A stretch of DNA of 64,000 bases from Begonia masoniana (lineage: Eukaryota; Streptophyta; Magnoliopsida; Cucurbitales; Begoniaceae): NCBI GenBank assembly GCA_022432975.1, contig CM039510.1, forward strand, positions 32,978,454 through 33,042,453, read 5' to 3'. Positions 33,260 through 44,780 of this stretch are shown one piece after another. The position numbers and the translations under genes were made by a program. Under the pieces are notes generated by a model. That model saw nothing but the letters and a program-made list of their open reading frames with translations. It was not told the origin of the DNA and searched no databases. Numbering within the stretch: position 1 is the stretch's first letter; the number at the start of each line of letters is the position of its first letter.

Positions 33260-33979
33260 ACTCGATCTTTAAAAACATTGCTATAGTGAATGACTAGTAT
33301 CAATCGAGCTACATTAAAATGGCGTCAATGGTTTCCCCTAGGGGTGGGCACAGGCCAGTTCGGTGCGGTCCTGAGCCCGAACCGAAACTGGACCTTGCCA
33401 GTGGGATTTTTTTCCCGAGGACTGGAACCGATCCTAGGAGGGACCAAGACCGAATCGAGATCGGGACCGGACCAAATTTTCGTCCGGTCCCGTTTCCTCC
33501 CACCCTATTTTATTTTATTTTTTTAAAAACATATAAATTTTTATATAAACATAAAAACAAAAAAACATAAAAAATGGCAAAACAACAAATTCGGAATTCC
33601 TAAGCTAAAATGATAATTTTCAATCAAACATGAACAAAAACAGTGAACAAAAATCCAATTGAAACAGTGAACAATGAACAAAAATCCAATCAACTAAACA
33701 GATGAGAGGCAATTGAACATCGATCAAGCAATTGAATATCCTAATCAACTAAACATGAAAATAAAACAAGTTCACTAAATCATGGGCTAAACAGAGGAGA
33801 GACGATTAACACTTAAAGTTATAGAGGAGAGGAGAGGCAAGACGACCAGGCGAGGCGATTCTGAAGAAAGAGCCGAGCGCGAATCTGAAGACACAGACGA
33901 GCCCAAACGGGAATCAAACAGGGAGCACGGACATGGAGCACAGGCTTCGGGTTTGGGTCGGCGGGCAGGAACATCGGGA
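33260..33979 (+). repeat. First, incomplete copy of a local duplication carrying a hAT end
   Basis: 720-bp segment from actcgatcttt (33260) that is repeated from 33980 on. It includes the flank, the 8-bp site gtttcccc (33331-33338) and the hAT left end (33339 onward), and breaks off before the hAT right end. Compared with the second copy it differs mostly by one- and two-base insertions or deletions, many in homopolymers. Confidence 0.85.
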
Positions 33980-34056
33980 ACTCGATCTTTAACAACATGC
34001 TATAGTGACTGATAGTATCAATCGAGCTACATTAAAATGGCGTCAATGGTTTCCCC

Positions 34057-35005
34057 TAGGGGTGGGCAAAGGCCAGTTCGGTGCGGTCCTGAGCCCGAAC
34101 CGAAACTGGACCTTGCCAGTGGGATTTTTTTTCCCCGAGGACTGGAAACGATCCTAGGAGGGGACCAACGACCGAATCGAGATCGGGACCCGGACAAATT
34201 TTCGTCCGGTCCCGTTTCCTCCAACCCTATTTATTTATTTTTTTAAAAACATATAAATTTTTATATAAACATAAAAACACAAAACATAAAAAAATGGCAA
34301 AAAAATGGCCAAACACAACAAATTCGGAATTCCTAAGCTAAATGATAATTTTCACTAAACATGAACAAAACAGTGAACAAAAATCCAATTGAACAGTGAA
34401 CAATGAACAAAAATCCAATCAACTAAACAGATGAGAGGCAATTGAACATCGATCAAGCAATTGAATATCCTAATCAACTAAACATGAAAATAAACAAGTT
34501 CACTAAATCATGGCTAAACAGCGGAGAGACGATAACACTTAAAGTTATAGAGGAGAGGAGAGGCAAGACGACCAGGCGAGGCGATTCTGAAGAAAGAGCC
34601 GAGCGCGAATCTGAAGACACAGACGAGCCCAAACGGGACATCAAACAGGGAGCCGGACATGGAGCGGTCGGGGTCGGGGTCGGGGTTGCAAGTCGAGTGT
34701 TCGCACTTCGCAAGTCGGCTGTCGGGGCTCCGGGTATAGGGTCGGGATTCTGGAAATTGGAAAGAAGAAGATTGAAGTGAAGACCCAAAAAGAGGGACAG
34801 GGTTTTTTTAAAAAAAAAAATAGTGTTTTTTAACCCTCGGTCCGGTCTCAATTTTTTGAAAATTTGGACCATAGACTGAGGACTGGACCGAGAACCGGTG
34901 GTCCTGGGAGGTGTGAACCAAGGACTGGACCGTGGTCCTGGGAGGTGGGACCGAAACTGGTGGTCTGGTCCGGTTCTCGGTCCGCGATTTGGTTTTGCCC
35001 ACATA
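34057..35005 (+). mobile_element. Non-autonomous hAT-type element
   Basis: 949 bp starting TAGGGGTGGGCA and ending TGCCCACATA, imperfect inverted ends of the hAT class. It is flanked by the 8-bp duplication gtttcccc at 34049-34056 and 35006-35013. Subterminal regions are rich in ggaccg and cggtcc motifs, as in hAT elements. There is no transposase motif, so it would depend on a transposase made elsewhere. The ORFs inside, including one at 34474-35004, are without known domains. Confidence 0.85.
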
Positions 35006-35013
35006 GTTTCCCC

Positions 35014-35890
35014 CTCTTTTTAGGGCTCTTGATTGAATGAAATAGCCACCCAATTTTCCACTCTATGCTTGGTTGACATAAAGTGCCAATTACCTCACAT
35101 TGTTCTTCAAACTCTTAAAATTCCATTTGTTAAGCACCCACGTAATATTAATTGTATATTATTGTCTTTTGCAGCATTGGCATAGAATTCTTGGACAATG
35201 GTTAGAAAGGTAGCTGTGGTTATACACTAAATTTCCGTCTCCTCTATGCATTATATTATCTACAACCAGTCTTGGTTTTGAGATTAAAATCCCAATTAGG
35301 AATTGGGATCTTTACAATGAATGAGGTTTTGTATCGGTCAAAAACTTTTTCTTCGTTGTCAAAGCATGAATCCTCGATCGAAGATGACGCATGTAGTGAC
35401 GAGTCTTTTGACAAGCATGTTAAGCAATTGGTGGGAACACTGCTACCAGTAACAGATTCACAATCTATTTTAAAAATATAAGATAATGTTGAAGCTAAAT
35501 CAATTCGGACATGACCCTGCGCCAACGTAATGTTAGAGAGAGAGAGATGGTGTCCTTTTTAGAGACAAATGTATGTTGGAATAATTAAAATATGAAGATT
35601 TAAAACTCGTAATCATAAGAATGTTGTGGCACTACTTCATTGGCGTTACAACTACATGCCTTAAGTGACTTTAGAAGGAATAGGCAATGTGGGATGCTTA
35701 TATGACTGATGTTGACCGATTAACTATCCTGTCTCGAGAATACGTTTTCAAGAATGAGAGGGGTCTATATATAAAAGGGATAGAAAGGATAGGTTTGAAG
35801 ATGAAGGGTGTGAGTGGAGAGTTATTATGCTTATCCAAGAGTAAAGAGGTGTGTGACTCTTGTAGTGACTAATGTCATGACGAGTTCTAA
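35014..35890. other. Unassigned sequence between hAT and the Tekay-like element
   Basis: AT-rich with no clear motif. A tctatatataaaagg TATA-like box lies at about 35765-35779, about 120 bp before recognisable LTR homology, and may be the LTR's own promoter in a part that the 3' LTR does not match. A gag motif or host exon could not be identified. The short ORFs 35272-35481 and 35687-35872 have no recognisable domain. Confidence 0.4.
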
Positions 35891-36400
35891 CCTTTGGGAA
35901 GTGGAGTTTGGCCTTCAAGGCCCCATGTCACGGAGATACTAAGTTTTGGTTGTCGGGTAGTTAGATTGTACGTTATGTTCTAAGTTAAATGTGTTTGCTT
36001 TATGTCCTGCTTTGATATCCCGTCGCCTGTTTAAGTTACGTTTAAGCACTGTATATGTTCATGCATACACGTTTTCCTGAAAGTCATGTAAATGTTTTAT
36101 GCACGCAATTTGAAGTTAGGAAAGATAAAATGTGATTATAATGTACGGTTAAGTGTGGGACGAGGACTGACATCCTTTTATGTACGCTATGTACTCTTGT
36201 TATGTACGTCATGTACTCCTGTTGCGCCTATTCCTCTATAAGCCCCACTTATACCTCCTGTCCACTTAAGTGTAATGTAAAATAATGTTCATGTATTTGA
36301 AAATATTCATGCATAGCACTTGCATCACTTCGTATTTTATGATCTTACTGAGCTCTAGGCTCATAGTTGAACTCCCTGTTGCAGGTAAGGATCGCACGGA

Positions 36401-36405
36401 TGAGG
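36401..36405. repeat. Target-site duplication tgagg (left, Cassandra)
   Basis: tgagg immediately before the TRIM; the same bases at 37205-37209 after it. Confidence 0.93.
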
Positions 36406-36574
36406 TGTGATGACCCGGATGTGTAAGTATGGTACGATGGTTGTACGTCCGCGCAGGCGAACCGGAAGGTGACAGGTCATATAAAGGGGGTCGTCGCAAT
36501 CCCACATCGCTTGGGGAAGTATGTGGAAATGAAACATATGTAAAGAGACCCTTCCAACATAGCAAGACGCGTTT

Positions 36575-36680
36575 TGGAGCACGATTGGCAACGGATCCCA
36601 TAAGAACTCCGAAGTTAAAAGTGCTTCGACAAGAGCAATCCCAGGATGGGTGACCTTCCGGGAAGTTCTCGTCAAACAAA
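36575..36680 (+). other. 5S rRNA-like segment in Cassandra left LTR
   Basis: Contains the 5S core: ggatcccataagaactccga, an A-box-like gaagttaaaagtgctt (36611-36626) and a C-box-like gatgggtgaccttccgggaa (36645-36664). Divergence from plant 5S (ttaaaagtgcttcgaca instead of ttaagcgtgcttgggcg) and the LTR context show it is not a 5S gene. Confidence 0.9.
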
Positions 36681-36997
36681 GCCGTGAGGGTAGGATATTG
36701 GGCTACGGCCCAATCCCCAGAGCAGACAATATCTTACTGGGAAACGGGGTCGTTACAAATGGTATCAGAGCCTGTACCCAACCAAAAATGTGGCCAACGA
36801 GGACGTTGGGCCCCCAAGGAGGGGTGATTGTGATGACTCGGATGTGTAAGTATGGTACGATGGCTGCACAAACCGGAACCCGGATGGCGGTACGTCCGCG
36901 CGGACGAATCGGAAGTTGACAGGTCGTAAAAAGGGGGTCGTCACAATCCCACATCGCTTGGGAAAGTATGTGAAAATGAAACATATGTAAAGAGACC

Positions 36998-37125
36998 CTT
37001 CCAACATAGCAAGACGTGTTTTGGAGCACGATTGGCAACGGATCCCATAAGAACTCCGAAGTTAAAAGTGCTTCGGCGAGAGCAATCCCAGGATAGGTGA
37101 CCTTCCGGGAAGTTCTCGCCAAACA
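36998..37125 (+). other. 5S rRNA-like segment in Cassandra right LTR
   Basis: Same segment as in the left LTR, with cttcggcgagagcaatccca closer to genuine 5S than the left copy, but gataggtgacc in the C-box. Both copies keep the box spacing. Confidence 0.9.
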
Positions 37126-37676
37126 AAGTCGTGAGGGGAGGATATTGGGCTACGGCCCAATCCCCAGAGCGGACAATATCTTGCTGGGAAACGGGGTCGT
37201 TACATGAGGACTCTGAGCCTCAGGTCGATGTGTAGGCGCAGTTGGCGAGACGAGCTATCGGGGTTGGTTGCGGCAGTCAGGCGCATTTTTGACCTGTGGG
37301 GTGATGTTTTGAATTGTATGTCATGATTGTATAGTTTTTGGGATCTAGGTGATGTATAGACTTCTTGTCGATGTTTTAAAACCTCTGTTTTAATTGTTGT
37401 CTTTTGAAATATATTGGAATTGTACGGGATCTTTTTTTTAGTTGTGCATGGATTGGTCTGAGTTTTAGAGTTTTCCATGCAATTGGATTTCTTGAACTTC
37501 CGTCATGTTTTCTAACACGTTTAAATTTTTGTTTTGAATCGGGTTTTTGGGGTTTATAAGCATTTTTGTGTCTGAAGAGGTTGGGAAAAAATTTTACGTC
37601 CAAAATGTCAAAGTCCTAGCCAAGGTTATGTCGAGTCCCATGATGGCCCGACGTGGGTCTGGTGTCATCACAGTTA

Positions 37677-37690
37677 TGGTAACAGAGCCC
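37677..37690 (+). other. Primer-binding site of the Tekay-like element
   Basis: TGGTAACAGAGCCC four bases after the LTR end. A variant of TGGTATCAGAGC, with A in place of T. Confidence 0.8.
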
Positions 37691-37835
37691 CCGTTTTTTA
37701 AAAAGCGATTCTGTAGAGTGTCTGACTGCGCAATCCGCCACATGAGATCGCTCCTTCATTTGTAAGTGTTTAAGTTCTCGTATAAGTTTAATTTTATTAA
37801 ATTGAGTTTATTATTATTATAGGATTTTTGTAGAA
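37691..37835 (+). other. Leader between primer site and gag
   Basis: Short AT-rich untranslated stretch. The gag start is taken as ATG at 37836 (MVRGQQDEPNDRG). Confidence 0.6.
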
Positions 37836-38776
37836 ATGGTGAGGGGACAGCAAGATGAGCCAAACGACAGGGGCGACGCCCTCGACCGTCTAACCGAGTT
37901 GGTTGGCGTCCAATCCCGCATGATGGAGCGTATGATGGCTCAGGAAGATAATGGGAATAACAATCATTTGAATGCTCCACGTGACACCAGTGGGGACAGA
38001 TTTCGACAAATCCAACCGCCTATGTTTATGGATTATTGATCGACCCAACCCATGCCGAGGTGTGGATCCGAACTATAGAGAGAATGTTCATCTACGCAGA
38101 GGTGGAAGAAAGTAAGAAAGTGGTGTGTGCCACGTTCCATCTCACAAAAAATACAAGATTTTGGTGGGACATTGTGCAGTCGACTACAGTGGCTATAGAT
38201 TGGAGCGGATTCAAGAGGATCTTCTACGAGAAGTATTTCGACCCCAGTGTGAGGAAGGAAAAGATGATCGAATTCTCTCGATTGCGGCAATATGGATCAG
38301 TGGCCGAGTATGTTCAGAAGTTCGAGTCGCTATCCCGCTACGCACCTCATCTAGTGGACACTGATAAAAACAAGGTACACCAGTTCATTCAGGGTCTGAA
38401 GATGGAACTCTTACAGCGAATCACAACCGGAGGATTTGACGAGGCCCTGTATACGAAAGTGGTGGCCAAGGCTTTGCACCAGGAAGCCATAGAGACAAAG
38501 TTCCAGAAATATAGGGATTCATCAGAGAGATTCCTTAGTGATGCCCCTCAGCAACAACAACAGGGTCAGGTTGGGCAACCACAGCAGCAACAGAACAGGT
38601 GCGTTAAAAGGCCCAATGAGACTACTGCTTATCAGGACAAGTTAAAAAGACCAATGGGAGCTCCTCAGCTTCCTGTATGCCCGCGTTGCTAGAGAAGTTA
38701 CATAGGTGAATGTAGGCTCTTTACCGGCCACTGCTTCCGGTCCAACAAGGAGGGCCATCACGTCTGGGATTGCCCA
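37836..38776 (+). pseudogene. Tekay-like gag
   Basis: Starts MVRGQQDEPNDRGDALDRL at 37836. A frameshift at about 38035 joins it to the main block 38036-38692 with AEVWIRTIERMFIYAEVEES, the core FHLTKNTRFWWDIV, FYEKYFDPSVRKEKMIEFSR and KFESLSRYAPHLV, the canonical retrotransposon gag domain. A Gln-rich segment and a degraded zinc knuckle CFRSNKEGHHVWDCP near 38733-38775 follow a stop. Gag assembles the particle. This copy cannot make an intact one. Confidence 0.92.
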
Positions 38777-39330
38777 ATGCCTGTCAGGAGGCTGAATCGT
38801 ACCATGCTAAGAGTATTTGCTATGATAGAGAATGATGACGATGCCCAGCACGCAGCGATCATTGGTACAATTTTGATATGTAATGCACCTGCCTATACAT
38901 TGTTGGATACGGGGGCCACACACTCGTTTGTTGCTAGAGACTTTGTGGTTAGGGAGAATTTTTGTCTTGTGCCGACAGATCAACCCTACAGTGTCATGCT
39001 ACCATCCGGAGAGTTTATGCACTCCAAACAAGCAGTGCAAGGCGATATAGTGTTAGTAGGGGACCAGAATTTGTATGTCAATCTTATCATCATCGGTATG
39101 AAATGATTCGATGTAATTTTGGAAATGGATTGGATGTTTAGACATCACGCCACCATCAACTGCAGGTCCGGGCTTGTGTCTTTTAAACACCCAAACGAGA
39201 AAGAGTTCTCCTATCAGGCTATACCAAAGAAACACAATATGCCTATTGTATCCTCCTTAAAAGCTCAACAACTAATAAGGTCAGGATGTGTGTGATTCGT
39301 AGCCTACGTAGTGGATGTTCAAAGGTAAGG
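38777..39330 (+). pseudogene. Tekay-like aspartic protease
   Basis: Contains ILICNAPAYTLLDTGATHSF with the DTG active site at about 38905, then VMLPSGEFMHSKQAV. After a nonsense codon near 39105 it continues FDVILEMDWMFRHHATINC, normally ILGMDWL in this family. It cleaves the Gag-Pol polyprotein in intact relatives. Confidence 0.92.
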
Positions 39331-39339
39331 TGAGGTGGA

Positions 39340-40130
39340 ACTTCAAGAAATTTTGGTAGTTCGAAACTTCCCTGAGGTTTTCTTAGATGACTTACCGGGA
39401 TTACCTCTGGACCGTGAGATTGAGTTCGAGATTTAAGTATGTCCTGGTGTTGAACCGGTATCGAAGAACCCGTACCGAATGGCGCCAATAGAGCTGAGGG
39501 AGTTGAAGGCTCAGCTAAAGAAATTTGTGGACAAGGGCTTTGTACGCCATAGCTTCTCTCCGTGGGGTGCACCAGTCCTATTTGTTAAGAAGAAGGATGA
39601 GTCTCTACGCATGTGTATTGATTACCGTGAGCTGAACAAGTTGACTATCAAGAATAAATAACTGTTGCTGAGGATCGATGATTTATTTGACCAACTACAA
39701 GGGCTCGAGTATTTTCAAAGATTGATTTGTGCTCCGGTTACTACCAATTGAAGGTCAAGGCCGGAGATATTCCGAAGACCCCCATTCAGAACCCGGTACG
39801 GACACTACAAATTCTTGGTGATGTCGTTCGGGTTAACTTATGCCCCGACGGCATTTTTGGACCTGATGAATAGGATATTCTAGGATTTTCTGGACAAATT
39901 TGTGATCGTCTTCATCGATGACATCCTGGTTTATTTTCGAAATGAAAAAGAGCATGAAAAGCATTTGGCGATTGTGCTATTGACGTTGAGACAACACCAA
40001 TTATTCGCCAAATTGTCGAAGTGTGAATTCTGTTTGAGCAGGATTAATTTTCTAAGTCACGTGGTGTCTGCAGAAGGAATTTTCGTGGATCCGGCCAAGA
40101 TTCAGGTGGTGAAGGAATGACCGAGGCCGA
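39340..40130 (+). pseudogene. Tekay-like reverse transcriptase
   Basis: VRNFPEVFLDDLPGLPLDRE opens the region, then [39 protein letters not shown] and [11 protein letters not shown] (39479-39660). After a stop and frame changes come [20 protein letters not shown] near 39810-39870 and the catalytic [12 protein letters not shown] (39902-39937). Then [20 protein letters not shown] and [19 protein letters not shown] follow. At least four nonsense or frameshift lesions. Confidence 0.93.
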
Positions 40131-40980
40131 TGAATGCTAGTAAGGTACAGAGTTTTATCCGGATAGCTGGTTATTACAAAAAGTTTATCGAAAGATTTTC
40201 TGTGATAGCAAAGCCTATGACCAGCTTAACGAGGAAAGACATCAAGTTCAAGTGGTCTAAAACTTGTGAAGAGAGTTTTCAGACACTTAAGCAGAAAATT
40301 AACCACTGCTCCTTTGTTAGTATTGCCAGTCGAAGATGGTAAATTCAGTGTATACTGCGATGCGTCAAAGGTTGGTTTGGGATGCGTATTAATGCAGGAG
40401 GGAAAAGTGGTGGTGTACGCGTCCAGACAATTGAAGAATTACGAGCAAAATTACCCTATTCACGATCTGGACTTAGCGGCAGTTGTTTATGCACTGAAGG
40501 TATGGAGACATCATTTATATGGACAGCCATGTGAAGAATTTTCAGATCATAAAAGCCTGAGATACATCTTTACCCAGAAGAAGTTAAACATGAGGCAGAG
40601 GCAGAGGTGGTGGCTCGAGTTTGTGAAAGACTATGATATCGAGATTAAATACCACTTGGGGAAAGCTAACGTGGTAGCCGATGCGTTGAGCAGGATGCTG
40701 GCTACTATGCAACCAGCTATGTCAGCCGTATCGATGCCTCTGAGGACAGAAATTCAGAAGTTTGATATGGAGATAGTTTCTAAGTTATCGACCGTACTAG
40801 CGGATATAACAATACGGCCAACCATTCTGGACCGAATTAAGGAAGCCCAGAAGATCGATTCGAAGGAGATGGTCGATATAGTAAGTAAGTTGCCTATGGC
40901 CTCTTCCGAGTTCAGTCATTCGGGTAATGGTATTTTGAAGTTCAAGGACCAGTGGTACGTTCCGAGAGATGAAGAGCTAT
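40130..40980 (+). pseudogene. Tekay-like RNase H region
   Basis: SFIRIAGYYKKFIERFSVIA links RT to RNase H. RNase H motifs: [51 protein letters not shown] segment, [20 protein letters not shown] and [13 protein letters not shown] (40266-40690). One frameshift near 40300 separates the parts. The block runs open to 40982. Confidence 0.93.
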
Positions 40981-41042
40981 GAAAGGACATTTTATCGGAA
41001 GCCCACTCGTCTTCTTTCTCAGTACACCCGGGAAGCACGAAG

Positions 41043-44000
41043 ATGTATCGAGACTTGAAACTACACTTTTGGTGGCCAAATATGAAGAACGAGATTGCCA
41101 AATATGTGGAGTCTTGTATGGTATGTCAGCAAGTGAAGGCTGAACATCAACGACCAAGTGGAAAACTTCATCCTCTCCTGATCCCCAAATGGAAATGGGA
41201 AAACATCACAATGGATCTTATTGTTGGCCTACCAAGGACGGCTAGAGGCCATAATAGTATATGGGTCATTGTGGACAGACTGACGAAGTCGGCCCATTTT
41301 CTGTCACGCCCTGAACACTATACCCGTATTTTCCGTATTATTTATTTTTATTTTTTTTATATACTTTTTACTTTTCTATTCTTTAAATAAAACTTACTGT
41401 ATAATCTAAACTGAGGTTGAAATCGGAACTGAAATCGGAATTAAAACTGAACTTTAAAAGCATTTAAAACATACCTTTAATAAAGAATTAAAACTTAAAA
41501 ACATTTATTAAAAACTTTTAAAAACAAACAAAAAGAAGGGAGGGCAGAATCGGAATTCTGCCCTCGATAAGGTAGCAGCGACCGGGCGCTGCAATTTGCA
41601 GCGCTCGATCGCTGCGTGCGCTACTGGCAGCGCACCTGATCGCTGCCTTGCAGCGATCAGTCGCTGCCTGCCTACCTGCAGTCGTTGCCTCCAGTCGCCA
41701 TTGCCTTCATCAAAAGGCTTGGCAGAATACTTAGCTCTCTGGAAATTTCATTTCCAGAGAGCAACCCCTTCACAAATTCTTTACCCAATTTCCTATTTCT
41801 TATCCCTTTCTCATCTTTTTCTCCTCTTTAAACCCACTCGACTTATATTTTAACTCAACCGACTTACAGCGGACTTTGCGAAGTCAAACTGCGTGGATAG
41901 CTCTAAAAACCGAGCTTACCCGTACCAATCCCAAAACGAATCAAAACATTTCATAACGTTTATCAAAACAGTTTAAACCAAAGTGTTTTACGTACAATTA
42001 CCAAAATATTTTCTAACTCCTATCCAGATCCAAACAACCTAAAATACTCTATACGATTATCAGTTCAAAACATCTCAAAATAACCCCAGAGTCCATACAT
42101 ACATCCCCACGGGTCATATCGCGCCTCGACTACCCAGCGCACCCCCACGAGCATCATCCATCAGCTGCTCCTACATCAGGAGGAGGAATGTCATCCTCAC
42201 CTGGGTCAACGTAACCTAGAACTCACCTACACCATACAGACACATATGAGATATTGAAATCTCAGTAAGCTACGTAAATGCAGATGCGTGCGTGCGTATG
42301 CCATTCAGAAAACATGCAGATTTCAGATTCATATACAGATACAGATTCATTACGTCGCAGACAGATTGTTACCGAGATATCAGCCCTATAAATGGAAAGG
42401 ATACATCCCACGGTCGGACTACCACTTTCGATTTAAAGGAGGGGGGTACATGCTCACAAACCCTACAGCCATGCCTGAGCCCCATCTCGCGTAACCAGAT
42501 ACAGATTTCGTTGATTAATTACAGATGTTCATTTCTTTTCTTAAAACGCGTGCAGAAATTTGTTTTCATGACATTTGAAATACGTGATGCATGAACAAAT
42601 ATAGACAGAAAGTAAACAATCAACATATATACCATCAAGACCAAAATAGAGTAACCTATAAACAATTTAAACCTAGCTACCCAACCGGAAGCGATTTAAA
42701 GCAAACAATTCCTTAGGGATCCTCGATACGACATCGAAGTATGGTGTAGACCGATTGGTCAGAGTAAGTCACGGAGACTTACCTTGGGCGTGCAGAATCT
42801 CGAGCTTTGTCCACGGGAGTCGTGTGTCTGAGGAAAACACGATATTCGTAGTTAAACCCAATTTGAATTATAAACGTCCAAATTACGAAATCCTTAACTA
42901 ATGAATTTCCTAAAATTCCAACTTAATAATTCGAAGTATTTAACAACGACATAATGCCCGATAACCTGGAATTCCGATTAACGAGTTTTTCTCAAAAACT
43001 CGGAAATTTACCAATTTTTAACTTTTTCTCAAATTGATTTTTCTTCGTCCAATAATGTCTAATACGTTCAATACGTACTTAATCAAGGCTAACCTATTAA
43101 TTACGAACCCTAATTCGCGTTTTTAACGAAAATCGATCAAAACCCTAATTAACTAAATCTCCGTAAAACTCGAAATAAACGCTCAAAGACCGAAGCTGCA
43201 TACCTAGGGTAGCGAGAGGAGGAGAAACCGTGAAGAAATCGGAACGAACGGAGGTCGGACGGAGGTCGGAATGTTGATCGGTGTCGGCGGCCTAGAGAGG
43301 AGGGAGCTCTCTGTCGTGCGATCCAGAGAAGAAAAGAGAGAAAGTGAGGGAGAGAAAGAATTTGTGATGTTTAAATAAAAATTGATTTTCAAATTACCAT
43401 TTTGCCCTTCTCACTTAATTCAATTCGTTTCGTCGTTCGTTTCGTTAATCGTCCAACGATTCGGATTCTCGAAAATTCCATATTTTGCCAATAACTCATA
43501 TTTATCACCAGGGCTTTATTAAAACTGTCCGTTCGCAATTTGAACTTCATTTACTATTTTTACTAAAACGTCATTTAAGTTTCGAGAAACACAATTACTC
43601 GAAATATAGCGTTTAAACTCCGAAAATTCTCATAATTTCCTTAAAATTCCAATTATTCATTAGGATCATCATGACGCTTTCCGTTTGCGAAACTTACCTG
43701 ATTTGACATATTTACCAAAAATGTCATTATATAATAATATATTGAATAATATATTAAATCCAAAAACTTGTACAGGCCGGATATTACATTTTCTACCTGT
43801 GAAGACGACCTTCTCTATGGACCAATATGCTGAGTTATATATTGGTGAGATTATCAAGCTGCATGGAATACCAATGTCAATCGTTTCTGACCGAGACCCT
43901 AGATTTACGTCGAGGTTTTGGAAAAGCTTGCAAAGCTCCTTGGGTACCAAGTCAAATTTCAGCACGGCATTTCATCCGCAAACTGACGGACAGTCCAAGA

Positions 44001-44743
44001 GAACGATTTGGGTATTGAAATATATGTTAAGGTCGTGTGTGCTGGAGTTTCAAGCTTATTGGAGCAAGTTTTTGCCGTTAGTGGAGTTCTCTTATAACAA
44101 TAACTACCAAGCTACGATCGGTATGGCTCCGTATGAGGCTTTTTACGGCAGAAAGTGCAGGTCTCCCTTGTGATGGGATGAAATTGGAGAAGCCAGACTT
44201 GTCGGCCCTGAGTTATTACAACAGATGTCTGAGATAGTGGCTATTATCAGACAACGAATTGGTACTGCTCAGAGTCGACAGAAAAGTTATGCGGATCAGA
44301 GGAGAAGAGACTTAGAATTCGTTGAAGGCGATGAAGTATTCCTGAAGGTGTCGTCTTTCAAGGGCATGATGAGGTTTGGTAAGAGAAGGAAGCTCAGTCC
44401 AACGTTCGTTGGGCCATTTCCCATCTTGAAGAGAGTAGGAAGCACACCTTACAGATTGCAACTGCCAGCGTCCATGGATGGAGTTCACAATGTTTTCCAT
44501 ATTTCGATGTTAAGAAAATATGTGCGAGATCCTACTCAGATCGTGGAACCGGTGAACATAGATATCCAGCCGATGCTGACGTATGAAGAAAGGCCCGTGA
44601 AGATCCTTGATTTTTCAATCAAAGTGTTACGCAATAGGGTGATCCCATTAGTAAAGGTTTTATGGCGCAATCATAACATGGAGGAAGCCACTTGGGAGAG
44701 AGGACGGGACATTAGGGACCAATACCCGGAGCTTTTTGATTAA
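41043..44743 (+). pseudogene. Tekay-like integrase and chromodomain, split by a solo LTR
   Basis: Left part 41043-41301: zinc-binding ESCMVCQQVKAEHQRPSGK and the first catalytic block WENITMDLIVGLPRT, then VIVDRLTKSAHF. Right part from 43794: GIPMSIVSDRDPRFTSRFW, AFHPQTDGQSKRTI (the usual glutamate after SER is part of this block), APYEAFYGRKCRSPL, then FVGPFPILKRVGSTPYRLQL, HNVFHISMLRKYV and a chromodomain-like end VKILDFSIKVLRNRVIPLVK, VLWRNHNMEEATWE. One stop at 44171. Chromodomains in this lineage help target insertion to heterochromatin. Confidence 0.92.
41302..43788 (-). mobile_element. Solo LTR, gypsy family A, in the Tekay-like integrase
   Basis: 2487 bp, TGTCACGCCC ... GGATATTACA, duplicated site ttttc at 41297-41301 and 43789-43793. 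Same family as 1322-3858 and 15814-21358, though the GATC section here is GCAGCGATCGC-like (41576-41700). Removing it joins the integrase reading frame. No internal region. Confidence 0.93.
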
Positions 44744-44780
44744 GCAAATTTTGGAGACAAAATTCTATTAAGGTGGGTGA
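44744..44780 (+). other. Polypurine tract before the 3' LTR
   Basis: ggagacaaaattctattaag followed by gtgggtga, directly abutting TGTAAAACCC. This is the standard end of gypsy internal regions. Confidence 0.8.

Larger units (their letters stand above)
36406..37204 (+). mobile_element. Cassandra TRIM with 5S rRNA-like LTRs
   Basis: 799 bp: LTR 36406-36757 (352 bp), primer site AATGGTATCAGAGCC at 36758-36772, a 71-bp core ending in the purine tract ccaaggaggggtga, and LTR 36829-37204 (376 bp). Both LTRs start TGTGATGAC and end GGGGTCGTTACA. Each contains a segment clearly derived from 5S rRNA (ggatcccataagaactccga, then gtgcttc, then aggatgggtgacc in the first). This is the diagnostic trait of Cassandra elements, whose LTR transcription uses an RNA polymerase III-type 5S promoter. 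No protein is encoded; it moves with proteins of other elements. Clean 5-bp duplication tgagg. Confidence 0.95.
35891..37672 (+). repeat. 5' LTR of the Tekay-like element, left part unclear
   Basis: From about 35891 it aligns with the 3' LTR: tcacggagatactaagttttgg (near 35933) versus the same near 45350, then gatatcccgtcgcctgtttaag and cctataagccccacttatacctcctgtcca. It ends ...gtgtcatcaca at 37672, matching ...ggtcgtcaca at 53928. Upstream of about 35890 the 3' LTR sequence (tgtaaaacccggc...) has no counterpart. Interrupted by 36406-37204. Confidence 0.75.

Noticed and set aside
36575..37125. 5S rRNA genes
   Set aside because: The 5S-like segments are diverged, lie in both LTRs of a TRIM and lack the full 120-bp gene.
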